Part shown: positions 8,069-15,968 of the stretch, piece by piece
How the letters are laid out: every line of letters begins with the position of its first letter
How positions within the stretch are numbered: the first letter of the stretch is position 1
DNA from: Pseudomonas sp. ZH-FAD
GTDB taxonomy: Bacteria; Pseudomonadota; Gammaproteobacteria; Pseudomonadales; Pseudomonadaceae
Assembly: GCF_002803095.1 (NCBI RefSeq)
Contig: NZ_PGLR01000047.1
Span: 1-44,810, forward strand
Direction of reading: 5' to 3'
DNA length: 44,810 bases
The notes under the pieces: generated by a model
Told to the model about the DNA's origin: nothing
The model's database searches: none
What the model saw: only the letters and a program-made list of their open reading frames with translations
Made by a program: the position numbers and the translations under genes

Positions 8069-8407
8069 TCAGTCCAAAAGCACATCCCCGTCGACTAACC
8101 GTACGAATAATGGTTGCAAGGCCGCGCCCCGACACGGCCCATCGATGCACTGGCCATCCTCGAAACGGAACATGGCACTGTGATGCGCGCACATCAGCAG
8201 GTTGCCCCTGTAGGTACAGAACTGGCCGGGGTGATAGTCCAGACGCACCGAGAAATGGGGGCAGCTGTTGCGGTAGACCCAGACCTTCTGGCCTTTGCGC
8301 ACGGCTACCAGGCCGCCGTCGCCGGCATCCAGCGGCGTCTCGATGCCCAGGGCCCCACCGTCTGCGATGTCGTCCAGCCGACAGAGTCGGCGCTCCGCCC
8401 GGTTCAT
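8069..8407 (-). CDS. Rieske [2Fe-2S] ferredoxin-like protein
   Basis: This 112-residue protein has the Rieske cluster ligands C49-x-H51 (SCPH) and C73-x-x-H76 (MCAHH), separated by 21 residues. It is a stand-alone Rieske domain with no oxygenase part. Such proteins pass electrons to oxygenases, or maintain iron in extradiol/intradiol enzymes. It is the last gene of the hydroquinone operon and its start overlaps the preceding stop (ATGA). In Pseudomonas p-nitrophenol clusters one or two genes of unknown role follow the hydroxyquinol dioxygenase gene; this may correspond to one of them. Reactivation of the Fe(II) hydroquinone dioxygenase is a plausible but unproven role. Confidence 0.88.
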   Translation of the reverse strand: MNRAERRLCRLDDIADGGALGIETPLDAGDGGLVAVRKGQKVWVYRNSCPHFSVRLDYHPGQFCTYRGNLLMCAHHSAMFRFEDGQCIDGPCRGAALQPLFVRLVDGDVLLD

Positions 8408-8715
8408 CGACGCAATTCCGGGTTGCCCAGGCTCAACTGCCAGGGGCGAATCTCGATGCGCTCGAACAAACCGGCGCGGACGTAGGGATCCTCGGCGAAG
8501 AAGCCCTCCACCTCGGCCTGCGAGCCAGCCTCCACCACCAGTAGCGTACCGCTCATGCGCCCCTCTTCGGGGCTTAGCGTCGGTCCGCCCAGGCGCACGA
8601 CGATCCGGTGCGGAGAGGGATTACGCAGGTAGTCGCGATGAGCCGGGCGCACCTGCTGGCGCAACAACTGCTGTCCCGGCTTGTCGGTGGCGAAGATGAC
8701 GAAGAACTGGCTCAT
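8404..8715 (-). CDS. YciI-like protein
   Basis: This 103-residue protein belongs to the YciI-like ferredoxin-fold family. It starts MSQFFVIFATDKPG, with a conserved HRDYL segment, then GPTLSPEEGRMSGTLLVVEAGS and a DPYVRAGLFERIEIRPW C-terminus. Family members resemble muconolactone isomerase and appear in aromatic catabolic operons, where they may isomerise or hydrolyse ring-cleavage products. Its own role is unknown. The gene overlaps the Rieske start by four bases and lies three bases after the dioxygenase stop, so it belongs to the operon. Confidence 0.85.
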   Translation of the reverse strand: MSQFFVIFATDKPGQQLLRQQVRPAHRDYLRNPSPHRIVVRLGGPTLSPEEGRMSGTLLVVEAGSQAEVEGFFAEDPYVRAGLFERIEIRPWQLSLGNPELRR

Positions 8716-8718
8716 GGT

Positions 8719-9618
8719 TCAGCGCGGCTCCAGCACGAAGTCATGGCAGGCGTGGTGGAAGCCACCCTGGAAACCGAACTCCGCGGCCAGTGGATCATCG
8801 GCCGAGCGAAGTCGATAGGCGACGCGGAGCGAATCCTTGACGCCAAACACCGCGTCCGAATCCAGGTAGGGATCCTCCTCGTTGAACAGGTGGGTCACCA
8901 ACTGGTGATAACCAGGGGCAGCGATCATGAAGTGCAGATGCGCCGGCCGCCAGGGATGGCGAGCGGTGGCCTCCAGCAAGCGGCCGACCGGCCCGTCGGT
9001 AGGGATCGGGTAGCTCACCGGCACCAGGGTGCGAATGGCGAAGCGCCCCTGGGCGTCGCAGCGGTAGCGCCCGCGCAGATTGGCGGATGGCTGGTCGGTA
9101 TCCTGCCCCGAGTACATACCGTTGGCAGCCGTCTGCCAGACGTCCAACACCGCCCCCGGCAGCGGCTGCCCAGCGCAGTCGAGCACCTTGCCCTGCACCA
9201 GCGCCGGCTCGCCTGCTGTCAGCGCCATGTCCTCGCCATAACCGCGCTCAGGCATGCCGGGGATATAGAAGGGGCCAAGCACCGTGCTCTCGCTGGCCGC
9301 CTCACTAGCGCGGTGGTTGATTGCATCGACCAGCATCGACACGCCGAGCACGTCGGACAGCAGGATGAATTCCTGGCGCACCTTGCCGTCGCAGGCCTGC
9401 CCGGTCGCTGTCAGGAAATCGATGCCGGCCCGCCACTCCTCTTCGCTCAATTCCACCTCGCTGACGAACGCATGCAGATGATGCACCAGCCGCTGCATGA
9501 TCCGGCGCAAACGCGGATCATCGGTACCTGCAAAGCTGTCGATCACCTTTTGCGAGATTCGTGCCTCGTTAAGGCGCTCCGACGCCCCAGCCACTGGCTT
9601 GGCTCCCGGAGTCTTCAT
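8719..9618 (-). CDS. pnpG: Hydroxyquinol 1,2-dioxygenase (intradiol)
   Basis: This 299-residue intradiol ring-cleavage dioxygenase is expected to open 1,2,4-benzenetriol (hydroxyquinol) to maleylacetate using non-haem Fe(III). The N-terminal helical dimerisation domain is followed by the catalytic barrel with TVLGPFYIP and GAVLDVWQTAANGMYS. Candidate iron ligands are the tyrosines in LRGRYRC and VSYPIP and the histidines in RPAHLHF. Length and motifs fit hydroxyquinol rather than protocatechuate enzymes. The start overlaps the maleylacetate reductase stop (ATGA). Gene order C-D-E-F-G matches the pnp cluster of Pseudomonas sp. WBC-3. Catechol cleavage is a less likely alternative. Confidence 0.88.
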   Translation of the reverse strand: MKTPGAKPVAGASERLNEARISQKVIDSFAGTDDPRLRRIMQRLVHHLHAFVSEVELSEEEWRAGIDFLTATGQACDGKVRQEFILLSDVLGVSMLVDAINHRASEAASESTVLGPFYIPGMPERGYGEDMALTAGEPALVQGKVLDCAGQPLPGAVLDVWQTAANGMYSGQDTDQPSANLRGRYRCDAQGRFAIRTLVPVSYPIPTDGPVGRLLEATARHPWRPAHLHFMIAAPGYHQLVTHLFNEEDPYLDSDAVFGVKDSLRVAYRLRSADDPLAAEFGFQGGFHHACHDFVLEPR

Positions 9619-10682
9619 GCCGGGGCCTCCCCGTGCCAGGCACGCTCGAGCAGGGCCTGAATCGGTGCCAGCTCGAACGGCCTGGGGTTGTAGTAGGGGC
9701 TGGCGCAGGCGATGCGTGCGGTCTCGGCCGGGCCCTCCTCGGGTAGCCCGAGCTCTGCCAGGGAGGCCGGAATGCCCAGGCGACGATTGAGGGTGAACAA
9801 CAGCGGCCCGACCTCCTCCGCCTCACGCCCGCCCAGAGCACGAGCGACACGTCGCAGCGGCTCGACCGCTGCCTGATGGTTGTAGTGGGCCGCGTGTGGC
9901 AGCACCACGGCATGGGCCTGAGCATGCGGCAGGTTGAAGGTACCGCCCAGGGTATGGCACAGCTTGTGGTGGATGGCCATACCCACCGAACCCAGGCAGA
10001 TGCCGGCCAGCCAGGCTCCATACAGTGCCTGACCGCGGGCCGACTCGTCGTTGGGCGCGTCGACCACCGCCGGCAGCGCCTCGGCGAGGGCGCGGATCGA
10101 CTCCTCGGCCATCAGACTGACGATCGGGTTGGCATCCTGCGCATACATCGCCTCCACCGCATGGGCCATAGCGTTCATGCCCGAGCAGGAGGAAATCGCC
10201 ACCGGCAGGCTCAGGCTGAGCAGGGGATCGTAGATCACCGTCTTCGGCAGCACGCGTATGTCACGCCCGGTTTTCTTCAGGCGATCCTCAGTCAGGCCGT
10301 AGATCGGCGTCATTTCCGAGCCTGCGTAGGTGGTGGGAATGGCCAGGATCGGCAGGCCCGACTCCATGGCGATGGCCTTGCCCAGACCGATGGTCGAGCC
10401 ACCGCCGATGGCCACGCAGCAGTCAGCCTGCAGACGGGCAGCCTCATCGCGGGCAGCGCGCGCCACCTCGATCGGCACGTGCATCACTGCCTGCGGGTAG
10501 ATGCCGGCCGCTCGCTCGCCGAGCAGCGCGGCGACCTGCTCGCCCAAACCGCGCTGCTCCGGCGTCGTCAGGATAAGTGCACGGCGGGCACCAAGGCGCT
10601 CAATTTCCTCACCCAACGCTTGAAGCTTGCCAGCGCCGAACACCACGCGCACAGGAAGGCCCTGGTAGATAAATGCGTTCAT
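9615..10682 (-). CDS. pnpF: Maleylacetate reductase
   Basis: This 355-residue protein is of the iron-alcohol-dehydrogenase superfamily and of maleylacetate-reductase length. It should reduce maleylacetate to 3-oxoadipate with NAD(P)H. Visible motifs are VVFGAGKLQ near the start, the nucleotide-binding AIGGGSTIGLGKAIA, IPTTYAGSEMTPIYG, and the HHKLCHTLGG segment with H..H spacing near residue 240. The ATG at 10682 is preferred over an upstream TTG because GAGG lies about 7 bases before it. It sits 8 bases after the aldehyde dehydrogenase stop, and its own stop overlaps the dioxygenase start. Confidence 0.9.
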   Translation of the reverse strand: MNAFIYQGLPVRVVFGAGKLQALGEEIERLGARRALILTTPEQRGLGEQVAALLGERAAGIYPQAVMHVPIEVARAARDEAARLQADCCVAIGGGSTIGLGKAIAMESGLPILAIPTTYAGSEMTPIYGLTEDRLKKTGRDIRVLPKTVIYDPLLSLSLPVAISSCSGMNAMAHAVEAMYAQDANPIVSLMAEESIRALAEALPAVVDAPNDESARGQALYGAWLAGICLGSVGMAIHHKLCHTLGGTFNLPHAQAHAVVLPHAAHYNHQAAVEPLRRVARALGGREAEEVGPLLFTLNRRLGIPASLAELGLPEEGPAETARIACASPYYNPRPFELAPIQALLERAWHGEAPA

Positions 10683-10690
10683 ATTCGACC

Positions 10691-12154
10691 TCAACGCTGA
10701 TAGTGGGGACGGATCTGCGCATCCACATTTACCCAGACAGAACGCGCCTCGGTGTAGTCGTGGATCGCCTCGAAACCCATTTCCCTGCCGTAGCCGGACT
10801 CGCCGAGCCCACCAAAGGGGCTACCCGGACTGACGCGTTTGTAGCAGTTGATCCAGCACATGCCAGCACGGATATTCGCCGCCATGCGGTGGGCGCGCTG
10901 CAGGTCGCGGGTCCAGAGGCCGCTGCCCAGTCCGTACTGAGTGCCGTTGGCGATGGCCAGGGCTTGCTCGTCAGTGGAGAAGCGCAAAACGGTAACGAAG
11001 GGGCCGAACACTTCCTCCTGGGCCACGCGGTCGCCCGGCTGGGCTTCGACCACGGTCGGCTCGACGTAGTAACCCGCTGCCAGCTCAGGATCGCTGGGCG
11101 CCTTGCCACCGGTGAGGATACGACCGCCCTGCTCGCGGGCGATGTCGGCATAGGCCAGCACCCGGTCACGGTGCAATGCTGAGGTCAGGGGCCCCATCTC
11201 GGTATGCGGATCGAGCGGATCACCCAGACGGATCGAACGGGCCAGGTCGGTGAAACGCTCGAGAAACTCATCGGCGATGCGTTCATGCAGGATCAACCTC
11301 GAGCCGGCGATACAGGCTTGGCCCTGGTTGTGGAAGATGGCCCAGGCGGCGCCGTTGATCGCTGCCTCCAGGTCGGCATCCTCGAAGACGATGTTGGCAC
11401 CCTTGCCACCCAGCTCCAGCTGGACGCGCTTGAGGTTGCCTTGGGAGGCCTCGACGATGCGCCGGCCGGTTACGGTCGAGCCGGTGAAGGCGATCTTGCC
11501 CACCCCGTGATGTTCCGCTAGGCGCTGGCCGGCGGTATGGCCGTATCCGGGCACCACGTTGACCACCCCGGCGGGAAAGCCAACTTCCTGCATCAGCTCA
11601 GCGATGCGCAAGGTGGACAGCGGCGTGAGCTCGGAGGGCTTGATCACCACCGTATTGCCGGCGGCCAGGGCCGGTCCCATCTTCCAGCTGGTGAACATCA
11701 GCGGGAAGTTCCACGGCACTATCTGCCCGACCACGCCGATCGGCTTGCGTTGCACGTAGTTGAGGAAGCCGGCCTCGACCGGGATCACCGTGCCCTCGAT
11801 CTTGTCGGCCATGCCGCCGAAGTAGCGGAAGCAGGCGGCCGTGCGCGGCACGTCGAGCGCTCGCGAATCGCGGATCGGATGGCCAGTGTCGCGGGACTCG
11901 AGCTGGGCCAGTTCCTCGGCGTGCTCCTCGATCTTGTCCGCCAGTTTCAACAGCAGCCGCCCGCGCTCGGCGGCCGCCAGTGCCGACCAGGCCGGAAAGG
12001 CACGCTGGGCGGCGGCCACCGCCAAGTCGACGTCTGCGGCCTCGGCGGCGGCGATGCGGGTGATCAGCGCGCCGTCGCTGGGCGACAGCACATCAATGGT
12101 GCCACCGGCCAGTGCTGCCTGGAAGCGACCGTCGATGAACAATAGGTTTTGCAT
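10691..12154 (-). CDS. pnpE: 4-hydroxymuconic semialdehyde dehydrogenase (ALDH family)
   Basis: This 487-residue NAD(P)-dependent aldehyde dehydrogenase has the full catalytic set: VPWNFPL (147-153), KPSE (172-175), GSTVTGR (225-231), the general base E247 in LELGGKGAN and the nucleophile C281 in NQGQACIAGS. Between the hydroquinone dioxygenase and maleylacetate reductase genes, its substrate should be 4-hydroxymuconic semialdehyde, giving maleylacetate. It lies 85 bases downstream of pnpD, and that gap holds a GC-rich hairpin. A generic betaine- or benzaldehyde-type role is possible from sequence alone, but the operon makes it unlikely. Confidence 0.88.
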   Translation of the reverse strand: MQNLLFIDGRFQAALAGGTIDVLSPSDGALITRIAAAEAADVDLAVAAAQRAFPAWSALAAAERGRLLLKLADKIEEHAEELAQLESRDTGHPIRDSRALDVPRTAACFRYFGGMADKIEGTVIPVEAGFLNYVQRKPIGVVGQIVPWNFPLMFTSWKMGPALAAGNTVVIKPSELTPLSTLRIAELMQEVGFPAGVVNVVPGYGHTAGQRLAEHHGVGKIAFTGSTVTGRRIVEASQGNLKRVQLELGGKGANIVFEDADLEAAINGAAWAIFHNQGQACIAGSRLILHERIADEFLERFTDLARSIRLGDPLDPHTEMGPLTSALHRDRVLAYADIAREQGGRILTGGKAPSDPELAAGYYVEPTVVEAQPGDRVAQEEVFGPFVTVLRFSTDEQALAIANGTQYGLGSGLWTRDLQRAHRMAANIRAGMCWINCYKRVSPGSPFGGLGESGYGREMGFEAIHDYTEARSVWVNVDAQIRPHYQR

Positions 12155-12211
12155 GGATCAACACTCCTCACGCACCGCCTGGGGCGGCACGGCTCACATA
12201 GCCTGGGGATG

Positions 12212-12234
12212 GCCCCGGCGCCGAGCACCGGGGC
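12212..12234 (-). other. GC-rich hairpin between pnpD and pnpE
   Basis: GCCCCGG (12212-12218) pairs with CCGGGGC (12228-12234) across a nine-base loop, just 5 bases below the end of pnpD. No T-run follows, so it is more likely an mRNA-stabilising or processing structure, or a partial terminator that lowers expression of the distal genes, than a full stop. Confidence 0.3.
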
Positions 12235-12239
12235 GGGGG

Positions 12240-13259
12240 TCAGAAGTCCGCGGGGTAGGGCTTCAGCTCGCCGCTCTCGTAACGCTGCGGCAGGTTCGGC
12301 GTGGCGTTCTCCCAGACCAGCAACATGGAGCGCTTGGTGGAGTAACCCTGGTGGCGGATGTCGGCCGGCATGGCGCAGATGTCGCCGGCGCGCATGGTGA
12401 TGCGGGCGCGCGGGCTGCCGTCGTCCTTGTCGCCGATGTCCCAGATGATCTCGTCGGACAACTGCAGGAACCATTCGATACGGTCGTTGCCATGGAACAC
12501 CGGCAGGATGAACTCCTCGGTGGTCGGACAGAACAGGCTGGCCTTGCACACCGAGGTCACCGAGGGGTTCCAGGTCACGTCGGAACGCGACAGGTACTTG
12601 AACAGGTTGAAGGCATGCAGGCGCCCCTCGAAGCCCTCCGCGGCGTGAATCTGCGGCTCATCCTGGACGACGTCGGCGAATTGGCGGTTGACCGGTAGGT
12701 GATCGCGCAGCGGCGAGTCATCCGGCAGGCCGGGCATGCGCTTGGTGGCGATGCGTACTCGCTCGATGGCTTCGATGTTGTCGCCGTTCTTCGGACCGAA
12801 GGCACTGCCGGTCTCCTCCGGCGCCGCGAAGGGATCGAAGCCAGCGTTGGTCCAATCGCGCAGGATGGCCTTGAAGGTCGCCATGATATTCGGCGTCTCG
12901 AACTGCTCGCAGTAGTCCACGCCGGCTTCGCGCAGCACGCCGTTGAAGGTGCCGGCGTAGAGATCCACCTTGCCGTAGTGGTTGCGCGTGCCGATGACGT
13001 GGTCGAAGTTGACCCAGCCGTAAAAGAAGCCCCAGGCCACGTCGCGCATGGTGGCGCGCAGGAAGGCGTCGGCCGGGATCAGGTGCGAGCGGGTCTGGCC
13101 CTTGGCCGGCCACTCGATGCGCACGAAGTACTCGTCGCGCGACAGTTTGAAGGCGCCCAGGGCGAAGGCGCGGTAGCCGGTGCGGGGATCGGGCAGGCTG
13201 GCCTCGACCTCATCGGTGGCGAATTCGCTGGAGGTATCTAGGGTTTCGAGCATGGCCAT
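12240..13259 (-). CDS. pnpD: Hydroquinone 1,2-dioxygenase, large subunit
   Basis: This 339-residue protein matches the large (catalytic) subunit of the two-component Fe(II) hydroquinone dioxygenase (PnpCD/HapCD type), which cleaves hydroquinone to 4-hydroxymuconic semialdehyde. Recognisable segments are AWGFFYGWVNFDHVIG (75-90), TSVCKASLFCP (235-245) and the cupin-like metal region VFHGNDRIEWF. H256, E262 and H303 are candidate iron ligands. The ATG at 13259 is preceded by GAGGA at good spacing, although the frame runs open further upstream. The small-subunit gene lies 35 bases upstream. Confidence 0.9.
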   Translation of the reverse strand: MAMLETLDTSSEFATDEVEASLPDPRTGYRAFALGAFKLSRDEYFVRIEWPAKGQTRSHLIPADAFLRATMRDVAWGFFYGWVNFDHVIGTRNHYGKVDLYAGTFNGVLREAGVDYCEQFETPNIMATFKAILRDWTNAGFDPFAAPEETGSAFGPKNGDNIEAIERVRIATKRMPGLPDDSPLRDHLPVNRQFADVVQDEPQIHAAEGFEGRLHAFNLFKYLSRSDVTWNPSVTSVCKASLFCPTTEEFILPVFHGNDRIEWFLQLSDEIIWDIGDKDDGSPRARITMRAGDICAMPADIRHQGYSTKRSMLLVWENATPNLPQRYESGELKPYPADF

Positions 13260-13294
13260 GATGTTTTCCTCTTGTTCTGGGTGATGAGCGACGG

Positions 13295-13801
13295 TTACTT
13301 GAGGCAGATGTCCGCCCACTTCTCCACCGAGAGCGGGCCCTGGATGGTCTGCTGCAGCAACACGCCCGGTCGACTGGCGTCGAAGCGGTAGGCGCAGCCG
13401 GCGGGCAGCAGGCACTGATGGCCACGGCCGAGCAGCACATAACCCATGGGTTTGCCCTGCGGCAGCTCGCCGGCCAGGCGGGTGCCCTCACCTTCGTCAA
13501 GCGGCCTGTCGAGTTCGAGAAAGTCGACGCGCACCTCGCCGTCCATGCTGATGGCGAACTCGTCGTGGGCGCAGGTGAACCAGGGCGACTGGCCCTCGGC
13601 GCGCAGCACCTCGATCACGTAGCCAAGGTTGAGGCCGACGATCACCTTTTCGTAAGGAGACGACTTTTCCGCCACCTCAAAGACGTTGGAAAAGGCGTAA
13701 TGGCTGGCTTGGCCCTGGATGATCTCGATCCCACCCTTCTGGTAGCGATCGAGCGAGCCGAAGATGGTTTGGGGTGCGGCAGTGCTCATTGTGTTCACCA
13801 T
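13295..13801 (-). CDS. pnpC: Hydroquinone 1,2-dioxygenase, small subunit
   Basis: This protein, up to 168 residues long, is the small subunit of the two-component hydroquinone dioxygenase and partner of the following gene. Typical parts are FGSLDRYQKGGIEI, HYAFSNVFEVAEKS, WFTCAHDEFAISMDGEVRVDF and AGCAYRFDASRPGVLLQQ, the last resembling a cupin strand. Two ATG codons are possible, at 13801 and 13789; the inner one gives the more usual MSTAAPQ start and has GGTGA in front. It is the first gene of the catabolic operon. The GTT-N11-AAC box lies about 75-90 bases upstream. Confidence 0.88.
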   Translation of the reverse strand: MVNTMSTAAPQTIFGSLDRYQKGGIEIIQGQASHYAFSNVFEVAEKSSPYEKVIVGLNLGYVIEVLRAEGQSPWFTCAHDEFAISMDGEVRVDFLELDRPLDEGEGTRLAGELPQGKPMGYVLLGRGHQCLLPAGCAYRFDASRPGVLLQQTIQGPLSVEKWADICLK

Positions 13802-13874
13802 TGTTGTTGTATCGGGTGAACATCACCTTAAGCCCCACCTTCCCCCGCAACAATCACAGGGTGGGCGACATCAG

Positions 13875-13893
13875 TGTTTGCGAATCACAAACA
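13875..13893 (-). promoter_or_regulatory. LysR-type operator (GTT-N11-AAC) of the pnpC operon
   Basis: TGTTTG-CGAATCA-CAAACA is a perfect inverted repeat containing GTT-N11-AAC, which is also a classical T-N11-A LysR box. As I recall it, GTT-N11-AAC is the published site of the LysR regulator PnpR in Pseudomonas p-nitrophenol degradation. A near copy with the same flanks lies upstream of the porin gene at 22641-22659. Confidence 0.7.
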
Positions 13894-13955
13894 ATGCACC
13901 GGGACGAATGCCTACGCGAGCAGTTCTCCACCCCGCAGGTGAGGACGCTGGACGC

Positions 13956-14885
13956 TCAGCGAATCCAGCCGCGCTCGAGCAACGGCTGGTCCCACGCCGG
14001 CTGCTCGGTGATGCGCTCGACCAGGAAGTCGATCAGCGTCCTTACCTTCAGGGCCCGCCGCTGGGTCGCCGGGAAGACAGCCGAGAAATTGAAGGATGAC
14101 AGCGAATAATCGGTGAGAATCGGCACCAGGGTGCCGCTGACCAGCGCTTCGCTAGCCACCAGAGTCGGCAGGCAGGTAAGCCCGGCCGCCATCGCCGCAT
14201 AGTCACGCAGCACATGCACCGAATTGGAACGAACATGACCCGGAAGGCTCAGCTCCACCACTTCGTCGCCGCGGCTGAACTGCCATTTGTTGCGTGAAGG
14301 GTAGCCCTCGTACAAGGCGATCTTGTGCTCGAGCAGTTGCGCCGGATGACCGGGGGCACCATGCCGCTCGATATATTCGGGAGCGGCGCAGAACAGCCGC
14401 CGCACACTGAACAGCTTGCGTTCTATCAGGGTCTCGGCCAGGGGCGGGAACATCTGGAAGGTCACATCGAAGCCCTCCTCGATGGGGTCGACGACACGGT
14501 CGTTGACGATCACGTCGACTTCAATATCCGGATACAGCTCGGTGAACTCGGCGAGGAGCTTGGCGAAATGGCCGATGGCGAACCCCGGCAGCATCTGCAC
14601 GCGGAGCTTGCCGGTGGGCTTGGCCCGCTGCTCGCGCATGTGTTCGGTCAGCGCGTTGAAGCCGGCCACCATGTCGGCGCATTCCTTGTAGTAGGTCTCG
14701 CCTACCTCGGACAGCCGTACATGGCGGGTGCTACGGTGAAACAATGGGGCGTTGATGAACTCTTCCAACTGCTGGATACGATGGCTGATCACCGAGCGGG
14801 TAACACCCAGTTGCTCGGCGGCCCGAGCGAAGTTGCCGGTTTCCGCCACCCGCACGAATGCCTCAATACTCAGCAACCGATCCAT
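13956..14885 (-). CDS. LysR-family regulator, probable activator of the hydroquinone regulon
   Basis: This 309-residue LysR protein starts with a helix-turn-helix, MDRLLSIEAFVRVAETGNF followed by LGVTRSVISHRIQQLE and LFHRSTRHVRLSEVG (to about residue 65). The effector domain follows, ending near GWIR. It is of the CrgA-like subgroup. The gene is on the same strand as, and 154 bases upstream of, pnpC, and downstream of the Liv-type transporter. It is well placed to bind the matching LysR boxes in front of both operons, as PnpR does in p-nitrophenol degraders. That assignment is inferred from position and the box sequence. Confidence 0.85.
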   Translation of the reverse strand: MDRLLSIEAFVRVAETGNFARAAEQLGVTRSVISHRIQQLEEFINAPLFHRSTRHVRLSEVGETYYKECADMVAGFNALTEHMREQRAKPTGKLRVQMLPGFAIGHFAKLLAEFTELYPDIEVDVIVNDRVVDPIEEGFDVTFQMFPPLAETLIERKLFSVRRLFCAAPEYIERHGAPGHPAQLLEHKIALYEGYPSRNKWQFSRGDEVVELSLPGHVRSNSVHVLRDYAAMAAGLTCLPTLVASEALVSGTLVPILTDYSLSSFNFSAVFPATQRRALKVRTLIDFLVERITEQPAWDQPLLERGWIR

Positions 14886-14948
14886 TGCTCCCCCTCATCG
14901 ATGGATGGCGATGTAGGGATCCTACACCACCACCGATTACCTATACCC

Positions 14949-15968
14949 TCACGAAAAACCCGTCAGACGTCGCTGCATTGGGAATAATTGCCAGCCCAGA
15001 CGTTCCGCGACCAGGCCCCAGACGCCCTGAGGCGCCTTGAGCATCATGATCACCGCCACGCCCCCCAGGATGATCATGTACAGCGAGCCGAACTCGGCAA
15101 AGCAACTACGCAGCACGAAGTAGATCAGGGTGCCTATGATGGGGCCCTCCAGAGTGCCGATGCCTCCGATAATGACGATGAAGATCACCGCCGCCGTCCA
15201 GTCCTGCACGCTGAAGGCGGCATCCGGGGATATACGCAATTTCTGCAGAAAGATCAGCGCGCCGATCACGCCAGTACAGCCGGCGGCGAGCACGTAGACC
15301 ATCAGTTTGGTGCGGAAGTTGTCGACACCCAGGCTGGCGGAGGCTGCCTCCGAATCGCGGATCGCCGTCAGTGCCAAGCCCTGCCGCGAACGCAACAACA
15401 GATAGATCACCAGGACCGCCGCGACGGCAATGGCCAGTGCGGTGAAGTAGATCAGCATCTCACGCTCGTCGCGACCGTTGCCGATCTGCCGGACTATGGT
15501 GGCCGGCAGGCTCTGCCCGGAGCCGCCACCCAGGCTGCTTACCTGGGCCATACCGAGGCGGAACACTTCCGCCACCACCCAAGTGCCAATAGCGAAATAG
15601 GCGCCGCGCAGGCGGAACAACACCAGTGCCGTGGGCACTGCCAGCAGGGCCACCAATAGACCGCAGAGCGGTACCGCCAGCAAGGGCGGTATACCGAAGG
15701 AGGTGGCGAGCACGAACAACAGGTAGCCGCCCAGGCCGACGAAAGCCTGCTGACCTACGGAGACCAGCCCGGCGTAGCCCGCCAGCAGATTCCACATCTG
15801 CGCCAACGCCAGGTAGTAGGCGAACTCGACGACCAGGCGCATCAGCGCGCGATCGGCCCAGAACGGCAGGGATATCAGCGCCACAAGCAACACGCCCAGT
15901 AGCGACAGGCCGGCCAGGCTGCTGCGGGTAGCGCGCTGCACCTGATAGGCAGTGGTCATCGTATTCAT
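14949..15968 (-). CDS. ABC transporter permease, LivM type
   Basis: This 339-residue membrane protein, with about nine to ten hydrophobic segments, is of the branched-chain amino acid/urea/aromatic LivM family. The conserved NLLAGYAGLVSVGQQAFVGLG stretch (about residues 60-80) and TAIRDSEAASASLGV coupling loop (about 210) are clear. It forms the inner membrane channel with the LivH-type subunit. Its start overlaps the LivH-type stop by one base. It is the last gene of the transport operon. Context suggests uptake of an aromatic compound rather than leucine. Confidence 0.88.
   Translation of the reverse strand: MNTMTTAYQVQRATRSSLAGLSLLGVLLVALISLPFWADRALMRLVVEFAYYLALAQMWNLLAGYAGLVSVGQQAFVGLGGYLLFVLATSFGIPPLLAVPLCGLLVALLAVPTALVLFRLRGAYFAIGTWVVAEVFRLGMAQVSSLGGGSGQSLPATIVRQIGNGRDEREMLIYFTALAIAVAAVLVIYLLLRSRQGLALTAIRDSEAASASLGVDNFRTKLMVYVLAAGCTGVIGALIFLQKLRISPDAAFSVQDWTAAVIFIVIIGGIGTLEGPIIGTLIYFVLRSCFAEFGSLYMIILGGVAVIMMLKAPQGVWGLVAERLGWQLFPMQRRLTGFS

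Noticed and set aside
8608..10700. Long plus-strand open frames opposite the dioxygenase and maleylacetate reductase genes
   Set aside because: They lie antisense to clear enzymes with intact catalytic motifs and show no recognisable domain.
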